This document shows positions 1 to 10,645 of a stretch of DNA of 64,000 bases, piece after piece. The translations under genes were made by a program, and so were the position numbers. Below the pieces are notes generated by a model. That model was not told where the DNA came from. It searched no databases and worked only from the letters and a program-made list of their open reading frames with translations. Position 1 is the stretch's first letter, and each line of letters begins with the position of its first letter. Where the stretch lies: contig CM056573.1 of NCBI GenBank assembly GCA_029721435.1, forward strand, positions 120,179,947-120,243,946. The letters are read 5' to 3'. Origin of the DNA: Gymnothorax reevesii. Lineage: Eukaryota; Chordata; Actinopteri; Anguilliformes; Muraenidae.

Positions 1-310
1 AAATTGATTCTGGATTTTGTTCTTTCGCCCACTTTTAAGGCATGCTGAGGGGGTATATAGTGCCAAGCGCAATCTAGTTTTACGTCCATTTTCTCCAAAC
101 CATGTAGGAATTTCGTACCTCCTGTCCTCATGATCTTAACCTGTTTTGTGATCATATTACTGATACTAAACTTCATGCGTGGTTGTGTTATGGGATGTGA
201 CTGTAGAATCATTGGGTATAAAGGGAGTTCTTCAGGCAAATTGTCAGTCATTTAGTATTCCCAGTTGTAGAAGAAACAGCCATGATCTGCTTTGATTTTA
301 TGTTCTTCAG

Positions 311-404
311 AGACTGTATGGAGACAGTGATCCACTCAGCTGATGCCTTTGCTCCTGTCGGATATCTGAAGTTCTCAAAGATGCATCTAGAAGATAAGAT
401 GAGC
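311..404 (+). CDS. dph6: dph6 exon: C-terminal end of the AANH ligase domain
   Basis: The acceptor is TTCTTCAG at 303-310 and the donor is GTGAGT at 405. The first base completes a codon from the upstream exon and is followed by 31 codons. The peptide contains ETVIHSADAFAPVGYLKF and MHLEDKMS. This is the characteristic segment that ends the ATP-pyrophosphatase domain of vertebrate DPH6; human DPH6 stops shortly after the corresponding HLEDKVSS stretch. The exon ends in phase 0. The ATG at 318 is not a start codon, because the acceptor and the conserved sequence place it inside the protein. Confidence 0.93.
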
Positions 405-1079
405 GTGAGTTCTGCTCATGATGTGTTTTAGACGGTAACTGTAGTTGATTGCATGCTTTCTGTCTGTATGGCACTTTGCAGCCCTGGTTGTATTGCTTCA
501 AACTCATAGAGATCTTCACAACTTGGACATTTCAGTTTATTTTATAGTAAATGCGATTTTTCATTTTTATGTTGTGAGGGAATACCTCATTGCTCGTGTT
601 CGTCATTTGAAAGAGCTAGCCCTATGCTGGTCCGGCTCCTGGGGTTGATGGTATTTTTTTCATGTGTCTCAGTTTGTCCCACATAGACTATTCACTCACG
701 CCTCTAACCAGGCCCCGCTTAACAAACATGTCTGATCATATTAAGAGGCTTTGCATTCGGGTAGGTGGAGAGGCCTGTAAGGGTTTGTGGTTTTGCCCAG
801 ATTTCTGTCATCAGAGGAAGCAAAAGGAAAAGGTTATTTTGGCCCCACAGACAGAGTGTGGGCTGCCTCCTGATTGACCTTTGCTGATTTGGGCAAAATT
901 GAGGTATCCGAGTTCCCCAGAGTTTCTTGCTTTATTTGTGATATGGTAACTGCAGCAGTCTTTGCAGCCTATTGGTCTGCTTTGATTCTATTATCAGTGC
1001 ATCGCATCGGTCATTATCACTATGATCTATTTACTGGTTGTTGTTCTTGAATATTTTGTTCAAAAATAAATGTTACATT

Positions 1080-1579
1080 TGTTATGGCCCCAATTTGTTA
1101 TTACATTTACAACACAAAAGCAACAGCAAGGGATGACAGACACAGTTTTAAAAACTTAAACACATTTAATCCAACAAAGGCAACTAACTACTAACTAATC
1201 TACTGACCAAGATTGAATATATACAAAAAAACTGAAATATTTACAGTCCCTTTGGTGGGTTGGCTTGGTGATGTCCTGGGTGAGGAAAATGCTCTAACAC
1301 AGGCAAAAATCCACAAAAGAAACTTCACAGGTCTTGAACAGAATGAAAGGTCTGGTCACATGTATCCTTCTTCTTGCCATTTCTCCTACCACTTTACTGT
1401 CTCAATTCTCCCCCTTATATACTCTTTTGCAGACCCCTCCCACCTTTTAGACCTCTTTTTATTTTTAATTTTCTGGGACTTGCCCCAGACATGCCCAGAA
1501 CATGTCCAAACATATGGCCAGTCTGGGCTTAACAAAAAAAAGGTAAATACTGCCATCTAGTGGCCTATATTCACATCAG
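1080..1579 (-). mobile_element. Candidate solo LTR (minus orientation)
   Basis: On the minus strand the segment carries a TATA box (AGTATATAAGG, + strand 1413-1423) in the middle and an ATTAAA-type signal later. It ends with GGGGCCATAACA, which resembles LTR 3' ends. The 5-bp sequence ACATT flanks both ends (1075-1079 and 1580-1584), consistent with a target-site duplication. The 5' end does not begin with a clean TG, and no internal retroelement genes are present. It could also be another class of promoter-bearing repeat. Confidence 0.4.
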
Positions 1580-1869
1580 ACATTTTTGTTAGTTTCAAAG
1601 CATGCAATATCATGTTTGTAGGATTTTGTGAGAGTTATCATTTTGGAAACATACATAGATATATTAGCAAAATGACAAAATACCTTGAAACAAAGCGAAC
1701 TTTGACCCCTTAAACATGACAAAACTCCTTATAAAAGCCTTCCATAGGTGCCACCAGTGTTTCAATTTAAGAAGTGAACTCTTCCAAGGGAAGGGAAACA
1801 CCTACCGCTTGCTGCTAGGGGCCATAGTGAGGCAGCTTGGGTATTATTCAGTGAGGTTTGTAAGTTTTT

Positions 1870-2098
1870 ACCCCTCAGCCCGACAAGGGCACAAGGTGTA
1901 TTGTCGTCCCTTTGGCGGGTGGGTAGGCGGGCATCCGAGCAGGCGGGCGGCTGCAATTTTGTCTAGGCTATTTCTCTGTAACCACTTGGGTTAGGAAGTT
2001 CATACTGCATATGTGGACTACCCGTGGGGGGGTAGGTGTGCCTTTTCGAGGTTTTCGTCCCTTTAATCTTGCGGCAGTGACCTTCGGGGCTGAGGGGT
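1870..2098. mobile_element. Short inverted-repeat element with ACCCCTCAGCCC ends
   Basis: A perfect 12-bp inverted repeat bounds the segment: ACCCCTCAGCCC at 1870-1881 and its complement at 2087-2098. Inside are GGTGTATTGTCG and repeated GGCGGG motifs. The left head, TTTTTACCCCTCAGC, recurs at 46240-46254, where it also precedes TATTGTCG, so the two belong to one repeat family. No coding potential was seen. Confidence 0.5.
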
Positions 2099-2669
2099 AT
2101 TGCCCGCCTCAGCGAGGCCCATTTTTAGACAGTCACATGATTTTTAAAGGGCTGTAATTTCTACATTGCACCATCTGCTGTATAAATGACATCTCACTGC
2201 CCAGATTATATCCAACTTCAGTGTAACTTACGTGCTCAATATGCTTCTGGTTATTTCAAACTATCTTCTCTCCCTGAGTCGGAGTTGGAGGAACAATCTC
2301 ACACAGGCTGTATGGCAACAGCCACTGCAGTCATTGCTAGCTAACTATGGCTGGCGAGGCACACTCTCCAAACTGTGCCACACTGCGTGACCCAGTTCAG
2401 TGCAGTTACATTGGTTTTTGACACCTCTGAATTTAGATGAATGATTCAGGAACTGTAGTGTTTTGTTTGCTTTGGCAAGGTCTATTGCAGGATAAAGGCT
2501 GAACACTTGTAATGGTGCTCCTCTTATGCCTTCACCTGGCCTCCTGGGTGGCACGCCCAGCTGAGCATCTTGTCACTTCCTGATGCTATCTTGGGAAGTT
2601 GTTGCTGAGAGTACAACGGGCTGATGCCTGATTGGCTGTAGTCTCCCCAGGTAGGAAGGGCTTGGCTTA

Positions 2670-2694
2670 ATGATAATAATAATAATAATAATAA
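2670..2694. repeat. (AAT)n microsatellite
   Basis: A simple run of AAT trinucleotides. Confidence 0.9.
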
Positions 2695-4920
2695 ATTTGA
2701 TTTAAATAGCACTTTCTTGGACACTCAAAGACGCTTATGGGTGTTCATTATGTAATTGTGCATTCCTACTAATTCTGTCAGTCTGGCAGTGACTGCACAG
2801 CTTTTGTATTAAGTGACATGAATGCTACGCCATTCTCTTTTTAACTTACCTGGAAAGGGTGCCTCTACACGGTGGGTCCATTATCATGATTTTATAGTTG
2901 GTGAAAAAAGGAAAATTTGGCAAAGATTTATCTTCCAGCAGTCCCCTGTCAGATCTCTGTCAGCACTGCATTTATGGTTATGCCCAAGACAAAAACTTGA
3001 CTTTACGGAGGGTGTTTTAATCACCTTTTCAAAGGCATTCAGGGGACCCCAATCACGAGGGGTATAATTAGATACCTTCCTGCAAAACTGAACCAACCCA
3101 CAAATTCATGAAAATTTGGATAGTATTCCAGTTTTCTGTACTGTCATGTAAAATACAGTGTCAATCAACCCGAAGAGCTCTCTATGGCAATGATTAGCAA
3201 ATAATACTCAAAAACACCAACCCACAGAGCCCTAAATAGGCAGATATAATAATGCCAAAGGGAACTATCAGCTCCTGTCAAAATTGCTGAAGTGAACCAA
3301 ACATTCAGTTCTACTCTGAGACACACCTTTCTTGCTTCTAAATTCTTATGTCATTGTATCGGCCACATAATCCTAATATTAAATCTTTCATATTTTGGAA
3401 GTTTGTGGAGAGGTAGTTCTGACTGACTGCTATATCATTGATGGCTTCTGTCTTCAAGTTGGACTGCAAAATAGTGCTGTTCAGTGCTTAGACATCTCAG
3501 CGATTTACTTCACTGAAAATTATATAAGCATAGTGATCAACCTTCCTCACCAGCAGTCCCTGACAGCGGACTGTACTGCTTGTATCAGCAATAAGAGCAT
3601 TAAGATGATATAGATGAACAATCCACCCATCAGATTCCTGTCTGTGATGCCTGCACGACAGTCACAGCCTGGTTCCATTTAACTGCTTAGTTCCCCGATG
3701 CTGAACTTTGGTTCAGCAGTTCTGAGAAGCAGTGAAAAACTTCCTGGAAGGGTGGTAGTATTTCAATGATGAACTTGTTAATTTCCCACGAAGAAGACTG
3801 TTGTGTATCATTGTTAAAAATGCATGAAGATAGTCATGATTGAGCGTTACTTAGTCTTGCTAAATTTGGTGATTCAGTTCAATTACATTTCATTTCTAAA
3901 CAAATGTGTGAAATTCATGTGTGGGTAGGCTTTTCTGGAAGGCATGTTCTTTTCATTTGAGCATTTTTACTTTTTGTTTCACGTGTGTTTGACTTCTGAA
4001 ACTGCGGACACTTCATTGATTCACGGTTACATCACGTGATTCCTTTGTTACTCTTGGCCAAGTATTTGGTGATACATGGATCGGTTTATTTTATCTTGCA
4101 GACAACAGCTGTCCATATCAGTTCAGTATGTGTAAAACTATTAAATGGAATAAAATTCTATGTGACAGAGTGTTATTTTTTTTAAATGTCATAGCGTGGG
4201 GATCGGCTTCTTTAACATTTGCGCTTTACGGTATATTATGTCGCATGAGCCATAATGAACCAACAATTTCAAAGTAGTCTTTTTAGTATGTGCATTTTTT
4301 TTCTTTTCAAAGCAAAATTAAGATTTTGATGCAGATTATTGAGCAGCATCAAAGTGTGGTTTGTGGTTTTGCATGACCTCTTTCAAATTTGTTCATTCAG
4401 ATCCTCCTCATGATGCACTGTAATTATGTAAGGATAAAAATAAGCATAGTTTATATCGTTTTGTTTATATAGACGTAATGATTAGGCTTCTCACCATTCA
4501 AAATCGGGGTCCTTCCCTTCCAAGAAATCTATCAGAATCAGAATCCTCAGAGATGTCACTTTCTTCAGTTTCTTTTATTTCTTCCTCAATATCACTTTCT
4601 CTCTTTCCTCTTCCTTTGCCCCTTCTTCCTCCGTGTGTTTTGTTTTTCCTGCCGTTTAGGCATTTTTGCACAAAATACGAAAGTTTTGCGTAGGAGCAAG
4701 ACCTGCTATAATAGAGCTTCTTTACGCTCTGGCGTTTAATGAGAAATACACACTCAATCTCTCAGGTTTCCCGAGAGAGTGAGGGGAAGTGCTATACCTC
4801 GTTGTAAAGGTCTCCTTATTGGCTACAAGGACACCTTGGTCACATCTTCGTAGCTTGTGATATGACGGAGAAACCGTCAGTCAAAGAAGGTTAGTGTGAT
4901 TTCAAGCGTGCAAGACTCAC

Positions 4921-5203
4921 TGGGTGAATCTCAAAGCCTAGGCTGCATCCTTTGAAGGCTGCATTTTTAGGGGTCGTCACTTGATTCCATCCGCCAAACT
5001 AACGTAACGCCATATCATCTTCGTTAAACTGCTTTCTTTTTAGCGAGTCGCCGCTGGTTTCCTAACTTAAACCATAACTCTAACCCCTAGACCCAAACCT
5101 AGCCCTCTTTTCCCTTAAATGTCAGTTTAGTGGATGGACGTAAGTGACGGCCCTTAAAAATGCAGCCTTCGAAGGATGCTGCCTACGCTTTGAGATGCAC
5201 CCA
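4921..5203. mobile_element. Foldback MITE, 283 bp, with about 75-bp terminal inverted repeats
   Basis: The left arm starts TGGGTGAATCTCAAAGCCTA. The right arm ends CTTTGAGATGCACCCA and is its imperfect reverse complement over about 75 bp, including GGCTGCATCCTT / AAGGATGC and GGATGGA / TCCATCC. Each arm also has an internal hairpin (GCCTTCGAAGG on the right). The core contains degenerate CTAACCC / CCTAGCCC stretches. No coding capacity was seen. The superfamily is unknown; the structure suggests a hAT- or PIF-type MITE. Confidence 0.65.
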
Positions 5204-6948
5204 TTGGCTTTCAAGACTTGTAACTCAACAACGATAGGTCTTACAGAAGTGCATGGGGTGTCTATGTGATCGTGAGAGTCTAACAAACACGGCGAACAGT
5301 GTCAATCCAGTGTACATAAGGGAGAACTATTCAAAATGTCTTGTTTTTTACCGGAGAAAAGTTCGCGTTTGTTTTTTTTTATAACGAAGCTGTTTTGTTT
5401 GAGTTGGATAATGCATCATACGTAATATCAGCAAAACACGGTGGATATTCGAATTTGCTTAGTTCTTACGGACATTTAAAGACCAAGCATGCCAGGGTCG
5501 GATACAGGCTTTGGATGTAAACACCGGTTTAAAGGTAGGATGACGAGATTCAAGGGGAGTTTCGGGGAGTGTTTTGAAACGTGACATTTCCATTTGACTG
5601 TTTTAGCAAACAAAACATGTTTTTTTCACTAAGTTATGTTTATATAGATTCCCAGGACTCTCGGCTTTCTAATGATATGCGCTGTTACTATGTCATTTCA
5701 CGATGGGTTGCGTTCCAATTCGTTTACCGTTCAACGGCATTTGGGTCGGTACCGGGTCGTCTACTGAGTCTAAGGTTAATCTTCCTATTGAATTTCGCAA
5801 CCGATACGAGAGAAAACGGGTACAATGAAGGGACTTGGAATACATCATCATACAGAGGTGTACTTGTGCTTCGTTGCAAACTTAAAGTCGTTTTTTTTTT
5901 TTGAGCTGGGACTTTTACTCTACTACATTTAAAAGATAAAAAATATATACTCTCACTTTGTTACTTTGACACAGACCACTTTGTTACACGTTACGCATTA
6001 AAATATGAGTGTAATTCCTCATTGAAGGATTATCTGCATTTGGTGCGTTCGAGTAGAGCAACGGTGTTCGCAGGGTATCTTAGCCGCTTTGTGCAGATTT
6101 TGATGCCAGCGGACATGAGCTGCAAATTTATGCACGCAGTTACAATATTGTATCACTAGATGGCACACTCGGATCGGTTATTGTATTGTACTCTAAACCA
6201 GATTCCAAAGAATGGGGATGAAGAAGAAAGACAAACAAGATTTTTTCGCTGGCAAAAGGTTGCCGTCGTTTAATAGTACAGTCGGCTGCGATTTTGTCGA
6301 ATTCGGCAGCAAATGCCACGAGTGCCGTCGTATATTTCCAGGCCTGCCTTGCAAAATGACATAGCTTGTTTTTGTCGCCTTGCCCAGTTCAGCTTCAGCA
6401 ATCCAAGTTTTGCCAAGTTGGCTAGCTAAATGGGAACTAAAAACTGAATAGCTCTAAGATTTATTCAGTGATACAGTGTGAATTGACAACAGTTGTTGAA
6501 GTTTTCCAAGTATTTTCTCATCAACAGGCACATGCTATTTTTGCTGCTAGTCTTTAATAGCTAACTAACAAACTAAACTGTTGGTTAATGTAATCTACAT
6601 TTAGTCGCTACTCTGCAAGGATTGCTATGCAACCAAATGGACAATAGTTAAGCGAACTTTTACCTCAATACGGCACCGATATAACCATCGACAATGCATG
6701 CACCAGGGGTTTGTCTGAAAACTAATGCTGTCAGCCTACTTACCAGATACTGTGTCTTATGGTTACACCTAAATTCCTTATTAATGTGTGACGGGCCGCA
6801 AATGTAAATTTTAAGGATATGAATTTTGGTCTTAATGTCCAAATCTAATTTGAGAGTTGGTTCAAGTTGTTTTAAAGGGGAAAAACCATAAGTTTTTTCA
6901 TGATAAGGACTAAAAAAATGTTTAGTGTAGCCTATAACTGAGATTATA

Positions 6949-7486
6949 CACTGCCCGGCCAAAAAAAAGTCACCGTTTGGAAATTGATTAACTAATTCTA
7001 TAATTGGATCATTATTGCTGTTATTAATATGTTTCAGCTGGCAATAATCATCTTTACCCTGACTGATGAAGCACGTCGCTACTCATTTCTTAAAAAATCA
7101 TTTTGGAAGACACATCCCCTTATGGTGGAAAAATGTCACAGTATTTCAGATCGGGCGAGTTATTGGCCTGTATTTTCCCAAAAAAACCATGAATGACAAT
7201 TAAAAGTATGAGGAATTATTTTCGCAAACAAATTATCCACCACAAAGTCCTGACCTTAAACACAATAAAAGTTATTGGGATGTGCTCATGAAAGACCACC
7301 AGTGGTTCAACCATTATGTCGAGAAGACAAGAGCTCGGCCAAAAATTATGCCATTTCTGATCGAAAATAAATGTTCTGGCATTGCATATAGTCAAAACAG
7401 TGACAAGATGAATATGGACTGTAATCAAAGCTACAGGGGTTCCAACTAAATATTTGAGTGTGTGACTTTTTTTTGGCCGGGCAGTG
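6949..7486. mobile_element. Internally deleted Tc1-like element, 538 bp
   Basis: The ends are perfect 25-bp inverted repeats beginning CACTGCCCGGCCAAAAAAAA and flanked by TA on both sides (6947-6948 and 7487-7488), the Tc1/mariner target. The interior keeps readable transposase fragments, for example a SPDLKHNKSYWDVL-like stretch near 7245-7290. It has lost most of the gene, so the copy is non-autonomous. Confidence 0.8.
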
Positions 7487-7652
7487 TATGTGATTCACAT
7501 ATGCTGTTGCATGACTAGCAACTAGATGCCAAGGCATATCAGCGGCCTCTTGTATTTTGGAAAAAGAATTTGAGAGTGGGGAGAAGAGGGGTTGTGTGAG
7601 ACATGAGGTTTAGGCATCGGGGTAGGTTGGTGACAAAAGCCGGCCCTATCTA

Positions 7653-9228
7653 CAGTGCCGTGAAAAAGTCTTTGCCCCCTTTCTGATGTTTTTTTTTTTT
7701 TTTTTTGCATATTTGTCACTCTTAAATGTTTCAAATCATCAGACAAATTTTAATATTAGAGAAGGATTACCCAAGCAAATACAAAATGCAGTTTATAATG
7801 ATGATTTCATTTGTTAAGGGGAAAAAACTATCCAAATCTACCTGGCCCTGTGTGAAAAAGTAATCCCCCCCCCCCCCTCTTTGTTAAATCATGAATTAAC
7901 TGTGATTAGCCACATTTTTTAGTTCAATTTCACTAGCCACACCCAGGCCTGATTACTGGCAGACCTGATGAATCAAGAATTCGCTGAAATTGAACCTGTC
8001 TGACAAAGTGAAGAAGGCTAAAAGATCTCGAAAAGTGACACATCATGCCGCGATCTAAAGAAATTCAAGAACAGATGAGAAAGTTATTGGCATCTATCAT
8101 TATGGAAAGCGTTACAAAGCCATTTCTAAGGGACTCCAGTGAATCACGGTGAGAGCCAATCTCCACAAATAGAAGAAACTTGGAACAGTGACGAACCTTC
8201 CCAAGAGTGGCCGGCCTACGAAAAGGACTCCCCAGAACAACATCTAAAGAACAGCAGGCCTCACTTTCCTCAGTTAAAGTCAGTGTTCAAGATTCAACAA
8301 TAAGAAAGAGACTGGGCAAAAATTGCATCCATGGGAGAGTTCCACGGCGAAAACCACTGCCGACCAAGAACAACACAAAGGTTCGTCTCACATTAACGAA
8401 GACACATCTTGTTGATCCCCAAGACTTTTGGGAAAATATTCTGTTGGCTGATGGGACAAAAGTTGAACTTTTTGGAAGGTGTGAATCCATTACATCTGAC
8501 GTAAACACAGCATTTCATAGAAGGAACATCATACCAACAGTCAAAATGGTGGTGGTAGTGTGATGGTTTAGGGCTGCTTTACTACTTCAGGACCTGGATG
8601 ACTTGCTGTAATTGATGGAACCATGAGCTCTGCTGTCTAACAGAAAATCCTGAAGGAGAATGTCCAACCAACAGTTCATGACCTCAAGGCTCAAGCGCAC
8701 TTGGGTTATTCAGTAGGACACACACCAGCAAGTCCACCTCTGAATGCCTAAAAAAAAAAAAAACAAAATGAAGGTTTTGGAGTGGCCAAGTCAAAGTCTG
8801 GATTTAAATCCGATTGAGTTGCAGTGCCATGGCCTTAACAGGCCGTTCATGCTTGAAAACCCTCCAATGTGGCTATATCAAAACAATTCTCCAAAAAAGA
8901 AGCGGGCCAAAATTCTTCCACAGCGATGTGAAAGACTCATTGCCAGTTATCGCAGATTTTTGATTGCAGTTGTTGTCGTCGGGGGTGGCACAACCAGTTA
9001 TTAGGTTTAGGAGGCAATGACTTTTTCACATTGGGCCAGGTAGGTTGAATAGCTTTTTCCCCTCAATAAATGAAATTATCATTTAAAAACTGCATTTTGT
9101 ATTTACTCATGTTATCTTGGTATAATGCTAAAATTTTTTTGATGATCTAAAACATTTAAGTGTGACAACTGACAAATATGCAAAAAAGTAAGAAATCAGG
9201 AAGGGGGCTATACTTCTTGTTGCCACTG
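7653..9228 (+). mobile_element. Decayed Tc1-like transposon, about 1.58 kb
   Basis: The left end is CAGTGCCGTGAAAAAGTCTT and the right end is its degenerate complement, finishing TTGCCACTG with flanking TA. The terminal repeats are about 220 bp long. Each contains a second inner copy of the end motif (GTGTGAAAAAGTAATCCC near 7851 and GGCAATGACTTTTTCACA near 9013), the IR/DR arrangement of Sleeping Beauty-type elements. Confidence 0.88.
8045..9002 (+). pseudogene. Broken Tc1-like transposase
   Basis: A DDE transposase reading can be followed from MPRSKEIQEQMRKLL near 8045 to the C-terminal region near 9000, but several frames are needed and stops interrupt it. Recognisable parts are the DNA-binding segment (TVTNLPKSGRP-like, 8185-8225), the catalytic-core region (DFWENILLADGTKVELFG at 8432-8485) and a WPSQSLDLNPIE motif at 8782-8817. 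It cannot make a functional enzyme. Confidence 0.85.
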
Positions 9229-9375
9229 TATGTTATCTGGTGCCAGATCAACCAATAGGAAAATTCAATTGCATTAGCCAGGTTTAACCTGTTGAGAGCT
9301 TTTCCACTGCTGCACCCCAATATTTTGCTTGGCAGAGTAGTCATTATGTCCCCCGGGGGGACATATAGCGTTTGT

Positions 9376-10645
9376 GACAATTCCTGTGCGCCGTGATCGT
9401 TATCGTGCGCCGTACCAAACGACGTCACGCACTTTTTATGAACATTTATGAAGATATCATTACGAAACTTTTCATACACACATATCTGGTCGCGAAGTAG
9501 GTTGATATTGAATTTCGGCCAAATCGGAAAGGCTCTCTAGCGCCACCAAGAAACATTATATTGGCACTTACACGGCCACCATGACCGGTAGGAAAGTCAT
9601 AGAGAGATGGAACCAAGACTATATTGTTCATCTAATCAAGGCCTAAAAATGAAAAATCGACACCCATGACCTAAATCGAACAGGAAGTCCGCAATTTGCA
9701 TATCAAAATTTCCTTTTTCCCCTAAATTGGTCTCCAAAAACTTCGACATTCCTTCATATCTTCTAAAGTACTCAACTCAGAGGTTTCATATTGCACGTGT
9801 GACAACCATGATGGCTAATTTGATAAAATTAAACAGTTATCCCCACAGGTCACAAAATGGCTCTCTAGCGCCACCAAGAAACATTATATTGGCACTTCCA
9901 CGGCCACCACGACCGGTAGGAAAGTCATAGAGAGATGGAACCGACACTATATTGTTCATCTCATCAAGGCCTGAAAATGAACAATCGACACCCATTACCT
10001 AAATCGCACAGGAAGTCTGCAATTTGCATATCAAAATTTCCTTTTTCCCCTAAATTTGCCCTCGCACAAACGCGAACGCCTTTAAGGGCATTCATCTTAT
10101 GGATCCCAAATGCTTATAGATGACAAAACACACACTGCCGATGAAAACTACTGTACAACTTTATCAAAAGTCGAACGGTTTGGGTTTTATGAGGCGTCAA
10201 AGATGGTGTTCCCACCCACTTCCACTGCCTTTTTTCCATGCGTACGCAAATTCCAACCTAAATATGACCCCTTAAACATGCTCAAAAACAAACGAAATTT
10301 TGCAGTTAATTCCTAGTTGCTTCAAAGATATTTACCTTCTTAAAATTTTCCACCAAAATGGCTCTCTAGCGCCACCTAAATACGCCAAAATGGGACTTTC
10401 GCTTTCACCACAGTCTGTTGCAATGTCATAAAATTCTGAAAAAAATCACACATCATTGCTGTACTATGCCCTGTACTGTGACTTCGTCTCGACAATTCCT
10501 GTGCGTTGTGATCGTTATCGTGCGCCGTACCAAACGACGTCACGCACTTTTTATGAACATTTATGAAGATATCATTACAAAACTTTTCATACACACATAT
10601 CTGGTCCCGAGGTAGGTTGCTCTTGAATTTCGGCCAAATCGGAAA
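9376..10645. repeat. Nested repeat with two pairs of duplicated blocks
   Basis: A 155-bp block at 9376-9530 recurs almost unchanged at 10491-10645 (GACAATTCCTGTGCG to AAATCGGAAA). A 198-bp block at 9531-9728 recurs at 9859-10056 (GGCTCTCTAGCGCCACC to CCCCTAAATT). The start of the second block appears a third time at 10360. The left edge near 9348 (GTCCCCCGGGGGG) and the right edge near 10663 (CCCGGGGGACACC) are similar, so they may mark element ends. No coding potential was seen. Confidence 0.75.
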
